Source of the DNA: Pogona vitticeps
Lineage: Eukaryota; Chordata; Lepidosauria; Squamata; Agamidae
Length of the DNA: 64,000 bases
NCBI RefSeq assembly: GCF_051106095.1
Contig: NC_135794.1
Span: 22,136,747 to 22,200,746, forward strand
Direction of reading: 5' to 3'
The position numbers and the translations under genes are program-made. This document shows positions 9,743-20,440 of this stretch, in pieces. The notes below the pieces were generated by a model. It was not told the DNA's origin. It made no database searches and saw nothing but the letters and a program-made list of their open reading frames with translations. The stretch's first letter is position 1. The number at the start of each line of letters is the position of its first letter.

Positions 9743-10468
9743 ATGCCCTCTCATGCCGAATTAATGGCAAAGGAGACGAGTCTAGCAAAAGCATCCGAAA
9801 TGGGTGCCTTGAGCGTGGATGGCCTGGTTCTGAAATGCCCTTGCTCCGGATGGGATCCGTACCATGTTCTCCATAAAAACGGCACTCTGAGTAAAAAGAG
9901 AAGCCGGAAGCACCAGCGTTTTACGGCACGCAGGGCCCTGGAGCAGAAAAATCAGCTAAGCCACCGTCCAGGAGAGAAGATCCTGATGAACATGGAAGGT
10001 GCCTCTAAAGTGAGCCGAATCCAGGGCTCCGTGCAGTGGAAGGGAACTCAGAATCGTAAGCCTCTCGAGGAGGATTCAAGGAAGGCTCCGAAGAAGCTTG
10101 ACACCCAGTCTCCAGCGCCACCGGTCCTTTCAGGGGAACCAGCCCAAGATGCTGCGTCTTTGCAAGATTTCAAGGATCGGGTGACCTCGCCCGGCCGCTC
10201 TGCGACCGGTTTGGGCCCCTCGTCTTGCCCAACAAGGTTGAGAAAGCCTAAGAAATGTGTGGCCATTGACTGTGAAATGGTCGGTACGGGTCCTTCCGGG
10301 AGAACGAGCGAATTAGCCCGGTGCACGGTGGTGAATTACGACGGGGATGTGATCTATGACAAATATATCCTTCCAGAGCTTCCAGTGGTAGATTACCGGA
10401 CTCGGTGGAGCGGAATCACCCGGCGGGACTTACAAACAGCCTGTCCTTTCAGGGTGGCCCAAGGCGAG
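9743..10468 (+). CDS. AEN: AEN first coding exon (residues 1-242)
   Basis: The acceptor CATTCTCAG ends at 9741, one base before the ATG context (exon from 9742). The donor is GGCGAG followed by GTAAGC at 10469. It encodes the N-terminal basic region, the linker and the Exo I half of the nuclease, including [19 protein letters not shown] and [13 protein letters not shown], which closely track mammalian AEN. The longer open frame beyond 10468 is intron read-through, not coding. Confidence 0.92.
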
Positions 10469-12591
10469 GTAAGCAGAAGCAGTGTGGCTGAGAACGAATC
10501 TCTGTATGTATAACCAGAGATCAGCATGTTGTAGGAAGGGGTGACCGGAGATATTTGCCATCGGGGGAAAAAGACGGGAGTGAAATCTTTTAAGTTACCA
10601 CAAATGTCATGCCTTTATTGGGCCAAGGGGGAGGGCTAAAAATGGCAGACGGGGAGAGAAGATTCCTGAATACAAGCCCTCCCTTCTGCAACATTTCGTT
10701 GCAGGTTCCTCTTGTTTTTCTGAAAAACAATATGTAGAGTCTGGTGCTGTTCAGCCGTTTAAGCATCTCCTCTCAGGCAGTCTTGTTACACAAGCATTTT
10801 TTTGGTCCTTTCAGATTCTGCAGATCCTAAGAGACAAAATTGTGGTGGGACACGCCATCCACAACGACTTCCGAGCCTTAAGATATTTCCACCCTCGACC
10901 TTGGACCCGCGACACAAGCCAGTGTCCCCTGCTGAGTCAGAAGATGGGGCTCAAGGTGAAAGACAGTGTCTCCCTCAAGAACTTGGCTAGTCAGCTGCTG
11001 AAGAAAAAGATACAGGTGACTTTTTCTTGACCGGTCTTGCCTTCTTAGGCCTTTCCAAGAGGATTCAGAAACAAAGGCTTGGAGGTCCTTGCGAAGACAG
11101 GACTGGAGAATAGACAGGGTTTTGTTGGTCTTTACGGCCTGGTTACACCATCTGACATGGCTAGTGGCAGAAGGTTGTGGGGGCCGCTGGCAGGATGCCT
11201 GGAGGTCTGTAGCATCCCCATAAACTGCACTGCACTTTCAAATGATATACAGTGGTGCCTCGCACAATGAGTGCACCATAGAATGACGAATCCGCACAAC
11301 GAGGCCGTTCTAGCGATCGCAAATGCGATCGCACACCGACGGCCCCTGTGGCTCAAAATCGCAGAAAAAATCACTTTGCGACCCGCCGATCAGCTGTTCG
11401 GCGGCTTCAAAATGGCCGCTGGAAGCCCCAAAATGGCCACGCGCAGCGTTTTCGCGCCCTCATTAAGCGAGGGGAGGGCGCGAAAATGGCTGCCGGCCAT
11501 CGGAGCAACATCGCTGTACGGCGAGTAAAGCTCCTATTGGAACGCATTAAATGAAGTTTAATGTGTTCCAATGGCTTTTTTTGATCCGTACAGCGATGTT
11601 TTCACACAGCGAGGGTTAATCCGGAATGGATTAACCTCGCTGTGCGAGGCACGACTGTACTTTCATCTAGGCATGTTGCAAAGTTAACTGTATATATCTG
11701 TATATGGTTTTCTGCTGTGAACATAATGGTGCAGATTTATATCTTGGTGAGCTGGCTCTGGATCATTTCACTGGGGTGTGTGGAATACGCCATCAGATTG
11801 ATTTCAGATCATGGTGACCCCGTTAGGGTTTCCAAGGGCTGTGAAATATTTAAGGACTAGGTCTGCCAGCATCATAGACCATAGGCTGGACCCAGATATT
11901 ACAGTGGACCCTTGACTTATGGAATTAAGTCGTATTGGAACGGTGGCTGCAGGTCAAAAAGTCTGTAGGTCGAGTCTCCATTGACCTACAATGCATTGAA
12001 AACCGATTAATCCCATAACCGGCCGTTTTTGTTCCATTTTGGTTCCATTTTGGTTTTTTTTCTGGTCTAAGTCGATTCTCCGGCTGCAAGTCGAACCTAC
12101 ATTTTGTGGCCAGAGAAGTCTGTAAGTCGAGTCATCTGTAAGTCGAGTCATCTGTAAGTTGAGGGTCCACTATAGATGGAAAGCATAGTCAAAGTAATAG
12201 AATGTAGAACTAGGAGACTTGAGTTCAAATTTCTGCTCGGCCATGGAAACGTCTAGGGAGAACAGCAATGATAAACCACTCTTTGAATATCTCATGTACT
12301 GCAGAAACCCTACAAAGGTCACCATGAGTCTGAAGCACATGGTATATCTTGAGGACTAGAATCTTGCACTCAATTTGTTTTTCCCTTCTCTTTTTTCAGG
12401 TTAGCAAGCATGGTCATTCATCCGTCGAAGACGCTCAGACTTCTATGGAGCTTTACAGGTTGGTGGAGGTACCGTGGGAAGAGATGTTGGCTTCCAGCCT
12501 CTCCTCCTACCCTCCAGACAGTGACACCGATAGTGACTGTTATATGGACGATCAGTACTGGCCCGAGGACCTTGACATAGATTGCAAATAA
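9743..12591 (+). CDS. AEN: Apoptosis-enhancing nuclease AEN (ISG20L1), three coding exons
   Basis: DEDDh-family 3'-5' exonuclease acting on DNA and RNA. In mammals it is a nuclear/nucleolar protein induced by p53 that promotes DNA damage-induced apoptosis and autophagy. Coding exons are 9743-10468, 10815-11015 and 12400-12591 (242, 67 and 63 codons, total 372; human AEN is about 325). All introns are GT-AG and phase 0. A basic cluster at residues 51-64 ([14 protein letters not shown]) matches the mammalian N-terminus and probably directs nucleolar localisation; residues about 75-170 are low-complexity linker. Exo I has D176 and E178 ([10 protein letters not shown]), Exo II has D260 (GHAIHNDF), and Exo III has H315 and D320 (HSSVED). 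The acidic C-terminus containing [11 protein letters not shown] separates AEN from ISG20 and ISG20L2. The start is the first ATG after the acceptor at 9740-9741. No disabling change is visible. Confidence 0.92.
10815..11015 (+). CDS. AEN: AEN second coding exon (residues 243-309)
   Basis: The acceptor is CCTTTCAG before ATTCTGCAG and the donor is ATACAG followed by GTGACT. The frame reads [19 protein letters not shown] and later [17 protein letters not shown], aligning with human AEN at exactly these exon edges. It contains the Exo II aspartate D260. Confidence 0.92.
11250..11657. mobile_element. Tigger-like (Tc1/mariner superfamily) nonautonomous element
   Basis: Terminal repeats CAGTGGTGCCTCGCACAA and (reversed) TGTGCGAGGCACGACTG are flanked by TA on both sides (11248-11249, 11658-11659). 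The 408-bp interior has no transposase frame and holds three AAAATGGC words (11409, 11430, 11483). It lies in AEN intron 3. Confidence 0.8.
11902..12172. mobile_element. Tigger-like nonautonomous element, second family
   Basis: Left end CAGTGGACCCTTGACTTA and right end TAAGTTGAGGGTCCACTA, flanked by TA (11900-11901 and 12173-12174); 271 bp. The right arm carries a short local duplication of TCTGTAAGTCGAGTCA. It lies in AEN intron 3 without touching the splice sites. Confidence 0.75.
12400..12591 (+). CDS. AEN: AEN last coding exon (residues 310-372)
   Basis: The acceptor CTTTTTTCAG ends at 12399. The exon reads [20 protein letters not shown] with the Exo III histidine H315 and aspartate D320, then the acidic tail ending DLDIDCK and TAA at 12589-12591. 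The AATAAA at 12587-12592 overlaps the stop codon. Confidence 0.92.
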   Translation, partial: VSKHGHSSVEDAQTSMELYRLVEVPWEEMLASSLSSYPPDSDTDSDCYMDDQYWPEDLDIDCK

Positions 12592-12640
12592 AGATCCATA
12601 CTCGACTCGGGACAGTTTTGTAGAGTCGTTATTGTTTTTA
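12587..12640 (+). terminator. Putative AEN poly(A) signal overlapping the stop codon
   Basis: AATAAA occupies 12587-12592, sharing bases with TAA (12589-12591). About 20-45 bases downstream is a T/GT-rich stretch (TTTTGTAGAGTCGTTATTG), a fitting downstream element. If used, the 3' UTR would be only about 15-25 nt. A longer isoform ending further on cannot be excluded. Confidence 0.5.
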
Positions 12641-13216
12641 CTGTTGACAAAAACAGTATCAAGCATCAAGATTCGTGCATCTAGGCCTTTCAGAGCAGCT
12701 TGTATTTATTTCTCACTCGCCAGAATGCACAACCCAAAGGGAACGCAAAGCTCATGATGCCAGGGAGACTTATTCATTTGGCCCTAAGAGTCCCACCAAA
12801 GAGCCCTTGATTTGGAAATAACCGCCAAAAACTTACTGTCATTTTACACTGGCGCGACGCAAGCAACTTTCATGTTGACACCCAGTTGCGGGAATCGTCA
12901 AGTGTTTGGGTTAAGCTCATAGGTATCGCTAATAGGATTTGGGCCAATGATGAGAAAACAGATATTCTGTAAAAATAAGAAACGGCCTGTGTTGCTCCTT
13001 TACGTAGTTTTGTTCCTGGGAGAACAGGTTGGCAATGAAGGCCTTCTGGAAGGTATGGACCCATTAAATCTTTTTTTAATTCTGAAATTGTCTCCTTTTC
13101 TCCCGGGACAAGCGTCCTCACAGAGCCAGGATGAAGCTGTAAGGATGGGAGAACTGGTCTGGTTTCCTGAGCCTTCAATAATTATCATTTCAGATACTAC
13201 AGAGCAGGAAGAGACC
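12641..13216. other. Unique DNA just downstream of AEN
   Basis: No coding exon, RNA gene or repeat recognised. This is where an ISG20 homologue might have been expected from mammalian order, but no DEDDh motif is visible. Confidence 0.4.
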
Positions 13217-13224
13217 CTATAGGT

Positions 13225-13364
13225 CAGTGGTCCCCAACCTTTGGCCTCCAGATGTTCTTGAACTACAACTCCCAGAAGCCTTCATCACCACCGCCTCTGC
13301 TGGCCAGGATTTCTGGGAGTTGAAGTCCAAGAACATCTGGAGGCTCAAGGTTGGGGGACCACTG
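13225..13364. mobile_element. hAT MITE (CAGTGGT family) with intact 8-bp duplication
   Basis: Ends CAGTGGTCCCCAACCTTTGG and, reversed, GGTTGGGGGACCACTG are flanked by the identical 8-bp duplication CTATAGGT (13217-13224 and 13365-13372), diagnostic of the hAT superfamily. The 140-bp element is a near-palindrome with ACTACAACTCCCAGAA (13262) inside. Complete ends and a perfect duplication suggest a young insertion. Confidence 0.85.
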
Positions 13365-13379
13365 CTATAGGTCATCAAG

Positions 13380-13455
13380 TCCAGCTCCTCTCAGAGAGAC
13401 CCCGGGGGAAATGGAACTGCCAACCTCTGGTTCCGCAGCCAGAAACCTAACTCAA
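13380..13455 (-). mobile_element. tRNA-derived SINE fragment
   Basis: The reversed B-box region (GGAACTGCCAACCTCTGGTT) and CCGCAGCCAGAAACCTAACT match the reversed SINE head. No tail remains. Confidence 0.5.
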
Positions 13456-14469
13456 AGTTCTGACTGTCCCATAGTTTGGAAAAGTTGCATTTTTGAACCG
13501 AATCCCATAGCCAGCCTGAGCGCAGGTCATCCTAAGTGAGTGATTCTCCAAGATGCAGTCCTGGAAGACAACTTTCCGAAACTCTTGCTGGAGTCTCCCC
13601 TTCCCAGTATGCAAGCTGGACCATCTTCTCTGGTTACCAGGTTACTGCTGTCAGCCCTAGTAAAACCAGTGGCTAGGAGTGGGAGTTAAAGCTCAGCTGA
13701 AAAAGTCACGGGTAGCTTACCCCAGGGTGACCCTCGCACCATCCAAAGAGCCTGATGATGCCTGGGACATCTATAAATCTTCAACCACTTCACAGTTTGT
13801 TCTGCTGATCAGCACCAGAACGTTTGCGGTGGTTCTTCCCACTGTTGCTTTTTGCTAGTTTTTTCCCCCCCTGTAGCAGGAGAAGACTGGGCTTCTTTTA
13901 TTTGTTTTGCTTGCTTTGGGCAGAAACGGGAGAGGTCCCTGCTTTTATCTCCTCCAGAAGATCCTGGCTTCAGAACAAGTTCATACGTTCCCGTGACCTC
14001 TCCTTTGTTCCTTGAGCTTTTGAGACTTAAGATCCGATGACCCCACCCCGCTCAGCTGTGCCTCCAGACGATCCATATCCATGCAGCGAACCTGTTATTG
14101 GGCCTCCTGCGCCCTATAACAGGCAGTGGCTCGCTTTTTAATGTTTCTGCCAGCTGGCTGGACTTGACAGGCGATGCACCTGGCTTCCCATCACACGCCC
14201 GTTGAGATGAGCAGCCGTCAGCCCTTTTCCTGGCAGAGTATAGAGACCATGTGGGATACTTGAGATACAAGCAGAGTGCAGAGCCCCTGGCTTTCTGCCG
14301 ATGAGCTGCCCCGAAGGACCAGGGAGGGCGCGGGCCTTTTCCACTGCCTTTTTTCAATCTCTGAGAGACCTTATTCCTTGGACAGATGCTGGAGACTAGT
14401 TATTGGTCAAGAGTGACGCAAAGTCGTTCCAGCTGATCTCAGGTTCCTGATATAATAGCACTGTCTTGT
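13456..14469. other. Unique intergenic DNA, nothing recognised
   Basis: No repeat, RNA gene or supportable coding exon seen. Short frames on both strands lack recognisable domains. Confidence 0.4.
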
Positions 14470-14479
14470 TTTCGGTGGT

Positions 14480-14970
14480 GCTGGAGGAGAGCTTTGTGGA
14501 TGGATACCCTCGGCTGCCAGAAAGACAAGTGGATCCTAGATCAAATCAAGCCTGAATGATCTCCGGAGACAAAAAGGCTGAAACTGAGGCTGTCCTACTT
14601 TGGGTACATCAAGAGAAGGCAGGATTCTCTAGAAAAGACAATAATGCTAGGAAAAGTGGAAAGCAGCAGGAAAAGAGGAAGACCCAATACGAGATGGGCT
14701 GACTCCCTAAAATAATGGTTCCCAGCCTCGGGTCCCCAGATATTCTTGGACTACAACTCCCAGAAATCCTGGCCAGCACAGTTAGTAGTGAAGGCTTTTG
14801 GGAGTTATAGTCCAAGACTATCTGGGGATCTGAGGCTGGGAACCACTGCCCTAAAGGAAGCTGCAGGTGTAGGTGTACAAGAACTAAGCAGAGTTATTGA
14901 GGATGACATTTTGGAGACTCCTTATTCATGGGGTCGCCAACATGTGGGGACGACTTGACAGCACACAAGA
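14480..14970 (+). mobile_element. BovB/RTE LINE fragment split by a hAT MITE
   Basis: The + strand encodes a decayed RTE C-terminal tail: LRLSYFGYIKRRQDSLEKTI, a basic RKRGRPNTRW stretch, then after the MITE EAAGVGVQELSRVIEDDILE and GRQHVGTT. It is 5'-truncated with at least one stop near 14550. The MITE at 14713-14848 interrupts it, and the reading resumes across the duplicated CCCTAAA. Confidence 0.8.
14713..14848. mobile_element. hAT MITE (CAGTGGT family) inside BovB
   Basis: Palindromic 136-bp element with ACTACAACTCCCAGAA (14750) in the left arm and GGCTGGGAACCACTG at the right end. Duplications CCCTAAAA (14705-14712) and CCCTAAAG (14849-14856) differ at one base. It inserted after the BovB copy. 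Confidence 0.82.
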
Positions 14971-16861
14971 ACAGACGGTAGGGCCCAAACCCACAGAATC
15001 AAGTTACAAAATAGGAGATTCCACCTGAACCTTAAAAGGAAGAATTTCTTGAAAGTAGGAGCTGTTTGATATGGAATGAACAACCTCAAGGAGGTGGGTT
15101 CCCCTGAATTGAAGGTTTTCAAACAAAGGTTGAGAGAAAGGCTGCTGATGGGAAAGGATGCCTTTGAAAAAAAAGTACATAAATTGACTTAATGCCTTCA
15201 AGGTGAAACAGTGTACTCTGTGCTCAACCGGGCTTGCGGCCTTCCATACCCTGAAAACAAACAAGAAAAAAAAACACTGTGTGTCTAACGAGGTAACCCC
15301 AGCTGTTTGATCTGCAGCACTAGCATTTTTAAAAATGTATTTTTAGAAACAGCTGGAAGACTTATTCTCTCCCATCAAATTATCTTCCTTCCACCACCAC
15401 ACACACACTCGATATGGAATTCCTTGGAGCAAAACTCTCTTTGAGGATCAAGGAAAGCCACGCAGAGATGACGCTTTAAAATGTCAGCCAAAAAAACACA
15501 TACATTAGCATTCTAAAGATATGACTCACATCACAATTAGCTTTCCAGTAGAGAGAAAGCAAAATCTGCCTCCTGTAGCTTGCAAACCTTCAAATAAATA
15601 CATATACTGTATATTGTTTTAATTTTGACAGCCAGGGGTGGTTTAATTCAAGAACTTGGGAGAAAAATGACCAAAACCTTGGTCAGGAGGATTTCAGCAA
15701 TCATGACAGGTGCCAAAATATCATTTTAAAATACTTTTGAAAAGGAACTGGTTCTGTTGCTCATTGCTTCCTGGCAGCCAGGTTGCATTGCTATTATCAT
15801 TATTCCGGGTGCACAAGCCTTTCTGTGTGTTACACATTAGCACTGTCTCTGATTCCCCCTAGTGGCTAATTTTGACATCACAGCTTGGCAATGTTTGTAA
15901 AAATAGAGTAAACAAAGCCTAAGTGTATGGTCGAGGTGCTGTCAAATGGCAGATTTAAAATACCAGAGACTGAGAAATACTGCATGCTGCCGCATGTCTT
16001 CCACCACATCTTCTGTGCTGCTGTTACCAGATGTGTCGGGTTGTATGAAACTTCTCTTAAGTGCCAGCATTATCCTGGAATGATAAGATTTCAAGGGCAT
16101 TGGCAGAAATTAAAACAACTCCTTGCCAACTAAAACTATTACTGAAGGCTCATCCATTTTGAAAAGAGTCCACCCATGGGTATTTTTGGAAGGAGAGTGG
16201 TAATTTGGACCCAGCCAGTCCTGCTTGGGGGGGGGGGGAGAGAGTTACTGATCCTCTAATTTGTCAAAACCAGAACAAGAACTTAGATCTCAGCCAATGG
16301 TTTCTCAACTTTGGGACCAACTACCATGAAGGAAAAGCAGACACCACTTCTACCCGTCTCTTTCCCCCTTGTGGCCTTTTTTAAGCTCACATTTTATATG
16401 TAACTATAGCAAATAATTCTCTTTCCTTCCTTTCCTCTTTTACGCTGAGCCAAACAGATGGAATAGTCTTCTGCTTCTTTACTCTTGCTTCCCTTAAGTT
16501 TGCAAACTCAAGATCTAACAAGTGCATTACTGTTGCAGCGCATTGGCACGCGGGCACGGCCGTGGATTCAACCCAAAACAGGATTTTTCCCGGGGTGTAC
16601 TCAACAAGGCTTGGCTAAATCAACAGCCAGCAGTCGGAGGTGCATAGAGAGATGCCCCTCTGGGATCAGGGGTGACCTACTTCCTGTAAAGTAGGGAACA
16701 GAGGGACAATTCAATCCCGCCAGTTTGGTTTCAATGTTTGTATGCCTTGACGTTTGGAACCAGGCTGCTGATTTTTCTCTTGGCTTTGTGGCTTGATGTT
16801 TTGCGTTTTGTTAATTTGGACACCATACGGAGAACTCTGTCTATAAGTTTTGCACCAAGGT
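14971..16861. other. Unique intergenic DNA with minor simple repeats
   Basis: No gene recognised. A short CA-rich tract near 15400 and a G-run near 16226-16240 are the only notable sequence features. Confidence 0.4.
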
Positions 16862-17140
16862 AACTAACTGCAAGATAGCTCAGTGGGTTGTCCAATGTTC
16901 TCTTGACGGCCTCCAGCATTGGAGCGCTCACTACCTCCCAAGATCAGCGGTTCCATTGTCGTACTGCTCTAACAGTTAAGAAGTTTTTTTCCTGATAGTC
17001 AACTGGAATCTGCCTTCCTGTACCTCGAGTTCATTATTACATGTCCTGTAGTCTGGAATGACTAAGGTCTTGCCCTTCCTCTAGATAACATGTCAAGTAT
17101 TTGAATAGAGCATCATCATGTCTCGAATAGCAAAATATTC
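16862..17140 (-). mobile_element. CR1 LINE 3' fragment
   Basis: The reverse strand encodes the CR1 ORF2 C-terminal region; in this orientation GTACTGCTCTAACAGTTAAG and CCAGCATTGGAGCGCTCA are the hallmark words shared with the copies at 52826 and 55044. It is 5'-truncated and decayed. Confidence 0.7.
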
Positions 17141-17361
17141 TGTGTCTTGGGTTCAGTTCCAGGTATTTCCAGATACAACTGGTCAAGATAGCTCCCCCAA
17201 ACCCTGGACAACACAACCAGTATACACTCACGCTAGGGAACTAGTGGCTTTCCAACAGTTTCTTGGACCTTAGTTCCTATTCTTTGCTGGTGGCACGGCG
17301 AAAGCTGGAGGCCATCAACGTTTGGTGGTCTAAAGGTTCTTCACCCATGATATAGACCAGA

Positions 17362-17480
17362 GATGGGCAAACTGTGCCTCTTCAGATGTTTTGGGACATA
17401 ATTCCCAGGCGTCCTAGCCAACAGAGCTAATGGTGCAGAACACTGGGAGTTGCAGTTCCATAGTATCTAAAGAGCTACCT
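17362..17480. mobile_element. hAT-like MITE (CAGAGATGGGCAAAC family), decayed
   Basis: Left end CAGAGATGGGCAAACTGTGC, then CAGATGTTTTGGGACATAAT and ACTGGGAGTTGCAGTTCCA as inverted inner arms. The right end is lost. Related decayed copies lie near 56255 and 63600. Confidence 0.5.
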
Positions 17481-19000
17481 TTTCTCCACCCAGGCTGTAG
17501 TTAGAAAGCTTAGTGGTCCCCAAGGAGGCTGGGGGCTCCAATATAAGTGGGTTGGTAAATGTACTTCAGGTGTCATTCTCAGCTTTCTCAGAATGCTGAA
17601 CTCTTAAACACCACCGAAACAGGTCCAGGACCATGGAGAGCTCCTGAAAAGTTTGGGCTAAAACCCAATGGACCGGATTGATCACTCCATTGACATGGGT
17701 GCAACCCTATGTCCACTGACCCTGGCATGGCATGAAATAACTTTCTACCTTTGCACTAATTGGTGGGAACTTGATGATCCCTCTTCTGTGACAATGTTGA
17801 CCTTCTAGCTGCTGTTGAGCACCCATCAATTACAGAAGAAAACACGGTCTGGTCTTCCAGCCTTAGGAACTGAATGCCTTCTGCTTTAGAAGCTTGGTGC
17901 AGAAATAGGCTCACAAAATGAGATTAAGGATTTAAAATGAACATGGGCTATTGTTCAGAAAAGTGTTTTCACAGCACTGATCATCCTGCCTCGGGGTTGA
18001 TGACCCCGCCGTTCAAGAGAACTTAAATTTTTAATAACAGTTGCCGAGACTTGAATTGAATTTACCTTCTTATTCACAGTTAGGCAACAATTGCTGAATG
18101 GACCCATCGTTTTGTTGGTGTCTGCATCACAGCTGACTCACTGTTTGTCCCACCGGTGCCAGTGTTCTAGCGATAGAGAGTAAAGTTTGGGCACTTCCAA
18201 AAACTGTCTTTCCCCAGTACCGGGGTGGTGGAGGTGATGGTGGTGGAACCACTTCGTCTCAGAGTCACCAAATGAGTTCTAGCAGTTTTCATCTTCCACC
18301 AGGCGCAGGTCTTTTGTATAGCTGATGGATCTTGATTGCCCATTCAAGACTTAACCACCATCCTCAAATATTTTGCGTTACACTAGGATAGATCACTGTG
18401 CGTTCTCACCCCGCCCCCCGAGAAGGGCTTTTGAGGTTATTACTTGCACCACTGACTTTTCCTATCTTTCCTTTGTGTTGTAGACTTTTTAAAAGAAAGT
18501 TGCTGCTGTGCGTACTGGGACTTATAGTTTCACTGCTCATTTCGCTTTATGGAGGGCACATCCCAAAGAACTACAACTCCCAGGAAGTGCAGCATCTCTC
18601 TCTCCCTTTCTCTCTCTCTTCTTTCTTATAAATCAACAACAAGAAACAAAGCTTGGAGAAGGCGCTGGTGCTAGCAAATAACTTTAAAAATACTTCGCTA
18701 GATGTGCATATTGGGGTTTGTTTGTTTGTTTGTTTATTTATTTATTTATTCCATTTATTTATTGGCTGCAACCCTTGGAGTTCTTGGGAAATTCTGGGAA
18801 TTGTAGTCCAAAAGCACTTAAGAACGGTCCAAATCATCGACATAAATATAAGAAAAGCATCAGTACTGGATCCTGGTTGAGTGCTTTGGGCTCTGATCGC
18901 TTTGTAAGAGTGTCTGGTGTTGATGCCAGCCCTGCCAGAGGTGGACAGCTGTTGACGGACTAAACCCCTCTCAGAAACAATCTGCGTTTTCTAAGGCACA
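17481..19000. other. Unique intergenic DNA
   Basis: No coding exon recognised. ACTACAACTCCCAGGA occurs at 18570, and a (TTTG)n(TTTA)n tract at about 18716-18750. Confidence 0.4.
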
Positions 19001-19350
19001 AAAATCAAACCAAATCCGTCGCTCGACCGACGGAGCGATTTGCATGCATATGCATCCATTTTGTGCAAATATGGACGCTTCTCTTTTTTTGATCCTGCGT
19101 GGGCGCGGCGCCTACCTCGATATTCATTAATAATGAATCGGAACAAAAGGTGGAGAGGCACTTTGGTGGTGGAGAAATACGGGCGCAGCTGCTCGAGCTG
19201 ATAACGGGCAGTGATTCACCACCGTGACATGGCGTTCTCCCTCTCTCCAGCTCGCACACCCGTGAACGGAGGTTGGCTGCTTTCTGTCTAGCGACGAGCT
19301 TCTCGCAAGGTTCCAGACCGACACTCCGGCCTTCAAACTCTTAACACCAA
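19001..19350. promoter_or_regulatory. Candidate regulatory element with octamer and AT palindrome
   Basis: A unique, CpG-containing block in an AT-rich repeat landscape. It holds an octamer ATTTGCAT (19038-19045), a second ATATGCAT, TGCAAATA, and the near-palindrome ATTCATTAATAATGAAT (19122-19138) close to GAACAAAAGG. No coding potential is seen. Regulatory function is inferred from motif density only. Confidence 0.3.
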
Positions 19351-20330
19351 TTCGCGGGATGGGCCAAGCTCACGAAAACGAATTTGCACTTAGCAGATTA
19401 TGTGCTTTGAACTTGGGTTCACCCTGGCGGGCTGTGGGGCCGGCTCTTATTTCCTTAGGAACCGAAAGACAAGGGCAGAAAGCTAAGTGGATCCATGATC
19501 CATCATGTCTGGTCCCCAAAGCCGTTTTTGATCATGATTGTGTTCATGCCCGCGATCATCTCGAGAGAAAGGTTGCTTTCATTTACATTTTCTTTACACT
19601 TATCCCCTCCTTCTCCCAAGTATTTGTGCTGAAAAGGACGGGAGACCATCAGGAGAACAGGCGAACAACAGTCTGTTTTCAGAGATTTGTGTGCTAATAG
19701 CCTCTTTCAAAGACGTATCATAAATACACCACTACTATCTCAGAAGAAGGCCTTGGTACCATCTTCATGCCCTAATTTTTATGGTTGGGATTTACGGATA
19801 ATATACCAGCTAAGCAAGAGGTGGCTTGAGAGATGAAGGTCGTGCATGGAGGTCTCTCTGTCCCATCTTTCCTAAACCAAATATTCGCCCACATTTGAAA
19901 GTCAATCTCTTCCCCGAAACTCAAAACCTGCGACGGCATCAATTGATTCTATTTCTCCCCAAGCACAAATGTAACCATCGCTGGAAAGTGGAGATAAATT
20001 GGGAAAGCGTCTCCTTCCGCACCACCGCCATCAAATAGGCACCTGTGTGCGTGCCTCCTTGTCGGAGCTTGGAAAGCATCCCCCTTGTCTGACTACAAGT
20101 CCCATGCTCCCCAGCCAACCTGTCCATGAGCTCTGTTCTTTGCGCCTGGTGTTCATCCCAGGACTGAAAAATTAAAAATTGGGGAGAGGGGATGCTGGAG
20201 GCTTGAGCTTTAGAAGGGAGGTGTGTGTGGGGGAAAGCAACATGGTGCATGATGCGCTCCCAATGAATCCGGGAGGTCTCCCACTTGCTTGTTGCTGTGT
20301 GTGAGTGAAAGAGGAGCTGAAGCCAACTCA
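19351..20330. other. Unique intergenic DNA, nothing recognised
   Basis: No repeat or gene supported. Overlapping frames on both strands show no known domain. Confidence 0.4.
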
Positions 20331-20440
20331 CTCCTGATTGGTTTCAAATGGTCCTTGGCAACCAATGGGATGGTACGCCAGTGTCCTAGCAACAGCATTT
20401 CCCTAACGAACGCCAAGGCATCATGATGAGTGTCTGGAAA
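20331..20440 (-). promoter_or_regulatory. CCAAT/X-box-like cluster
   Basis: GATTGG (20337-20342, CCAAT on the - strand), an RFX/X-box-like GTCCTTGGCAACC (20352-20364) and CCAAT (20363-20367) fall within 31 bases, followed by CCTAGCAACAG. The spacing resembles a promoter-proximal module, but no exon can be linked to it. Confidence 0.3.

Noticed and set aside
10469-10513. Extension of the AEN first coding exon to the in-frame stop at 10513
   Set aside because: A good GTAAGC donor at 10469 and an exact match of the next exon to human AEN show this is intron.
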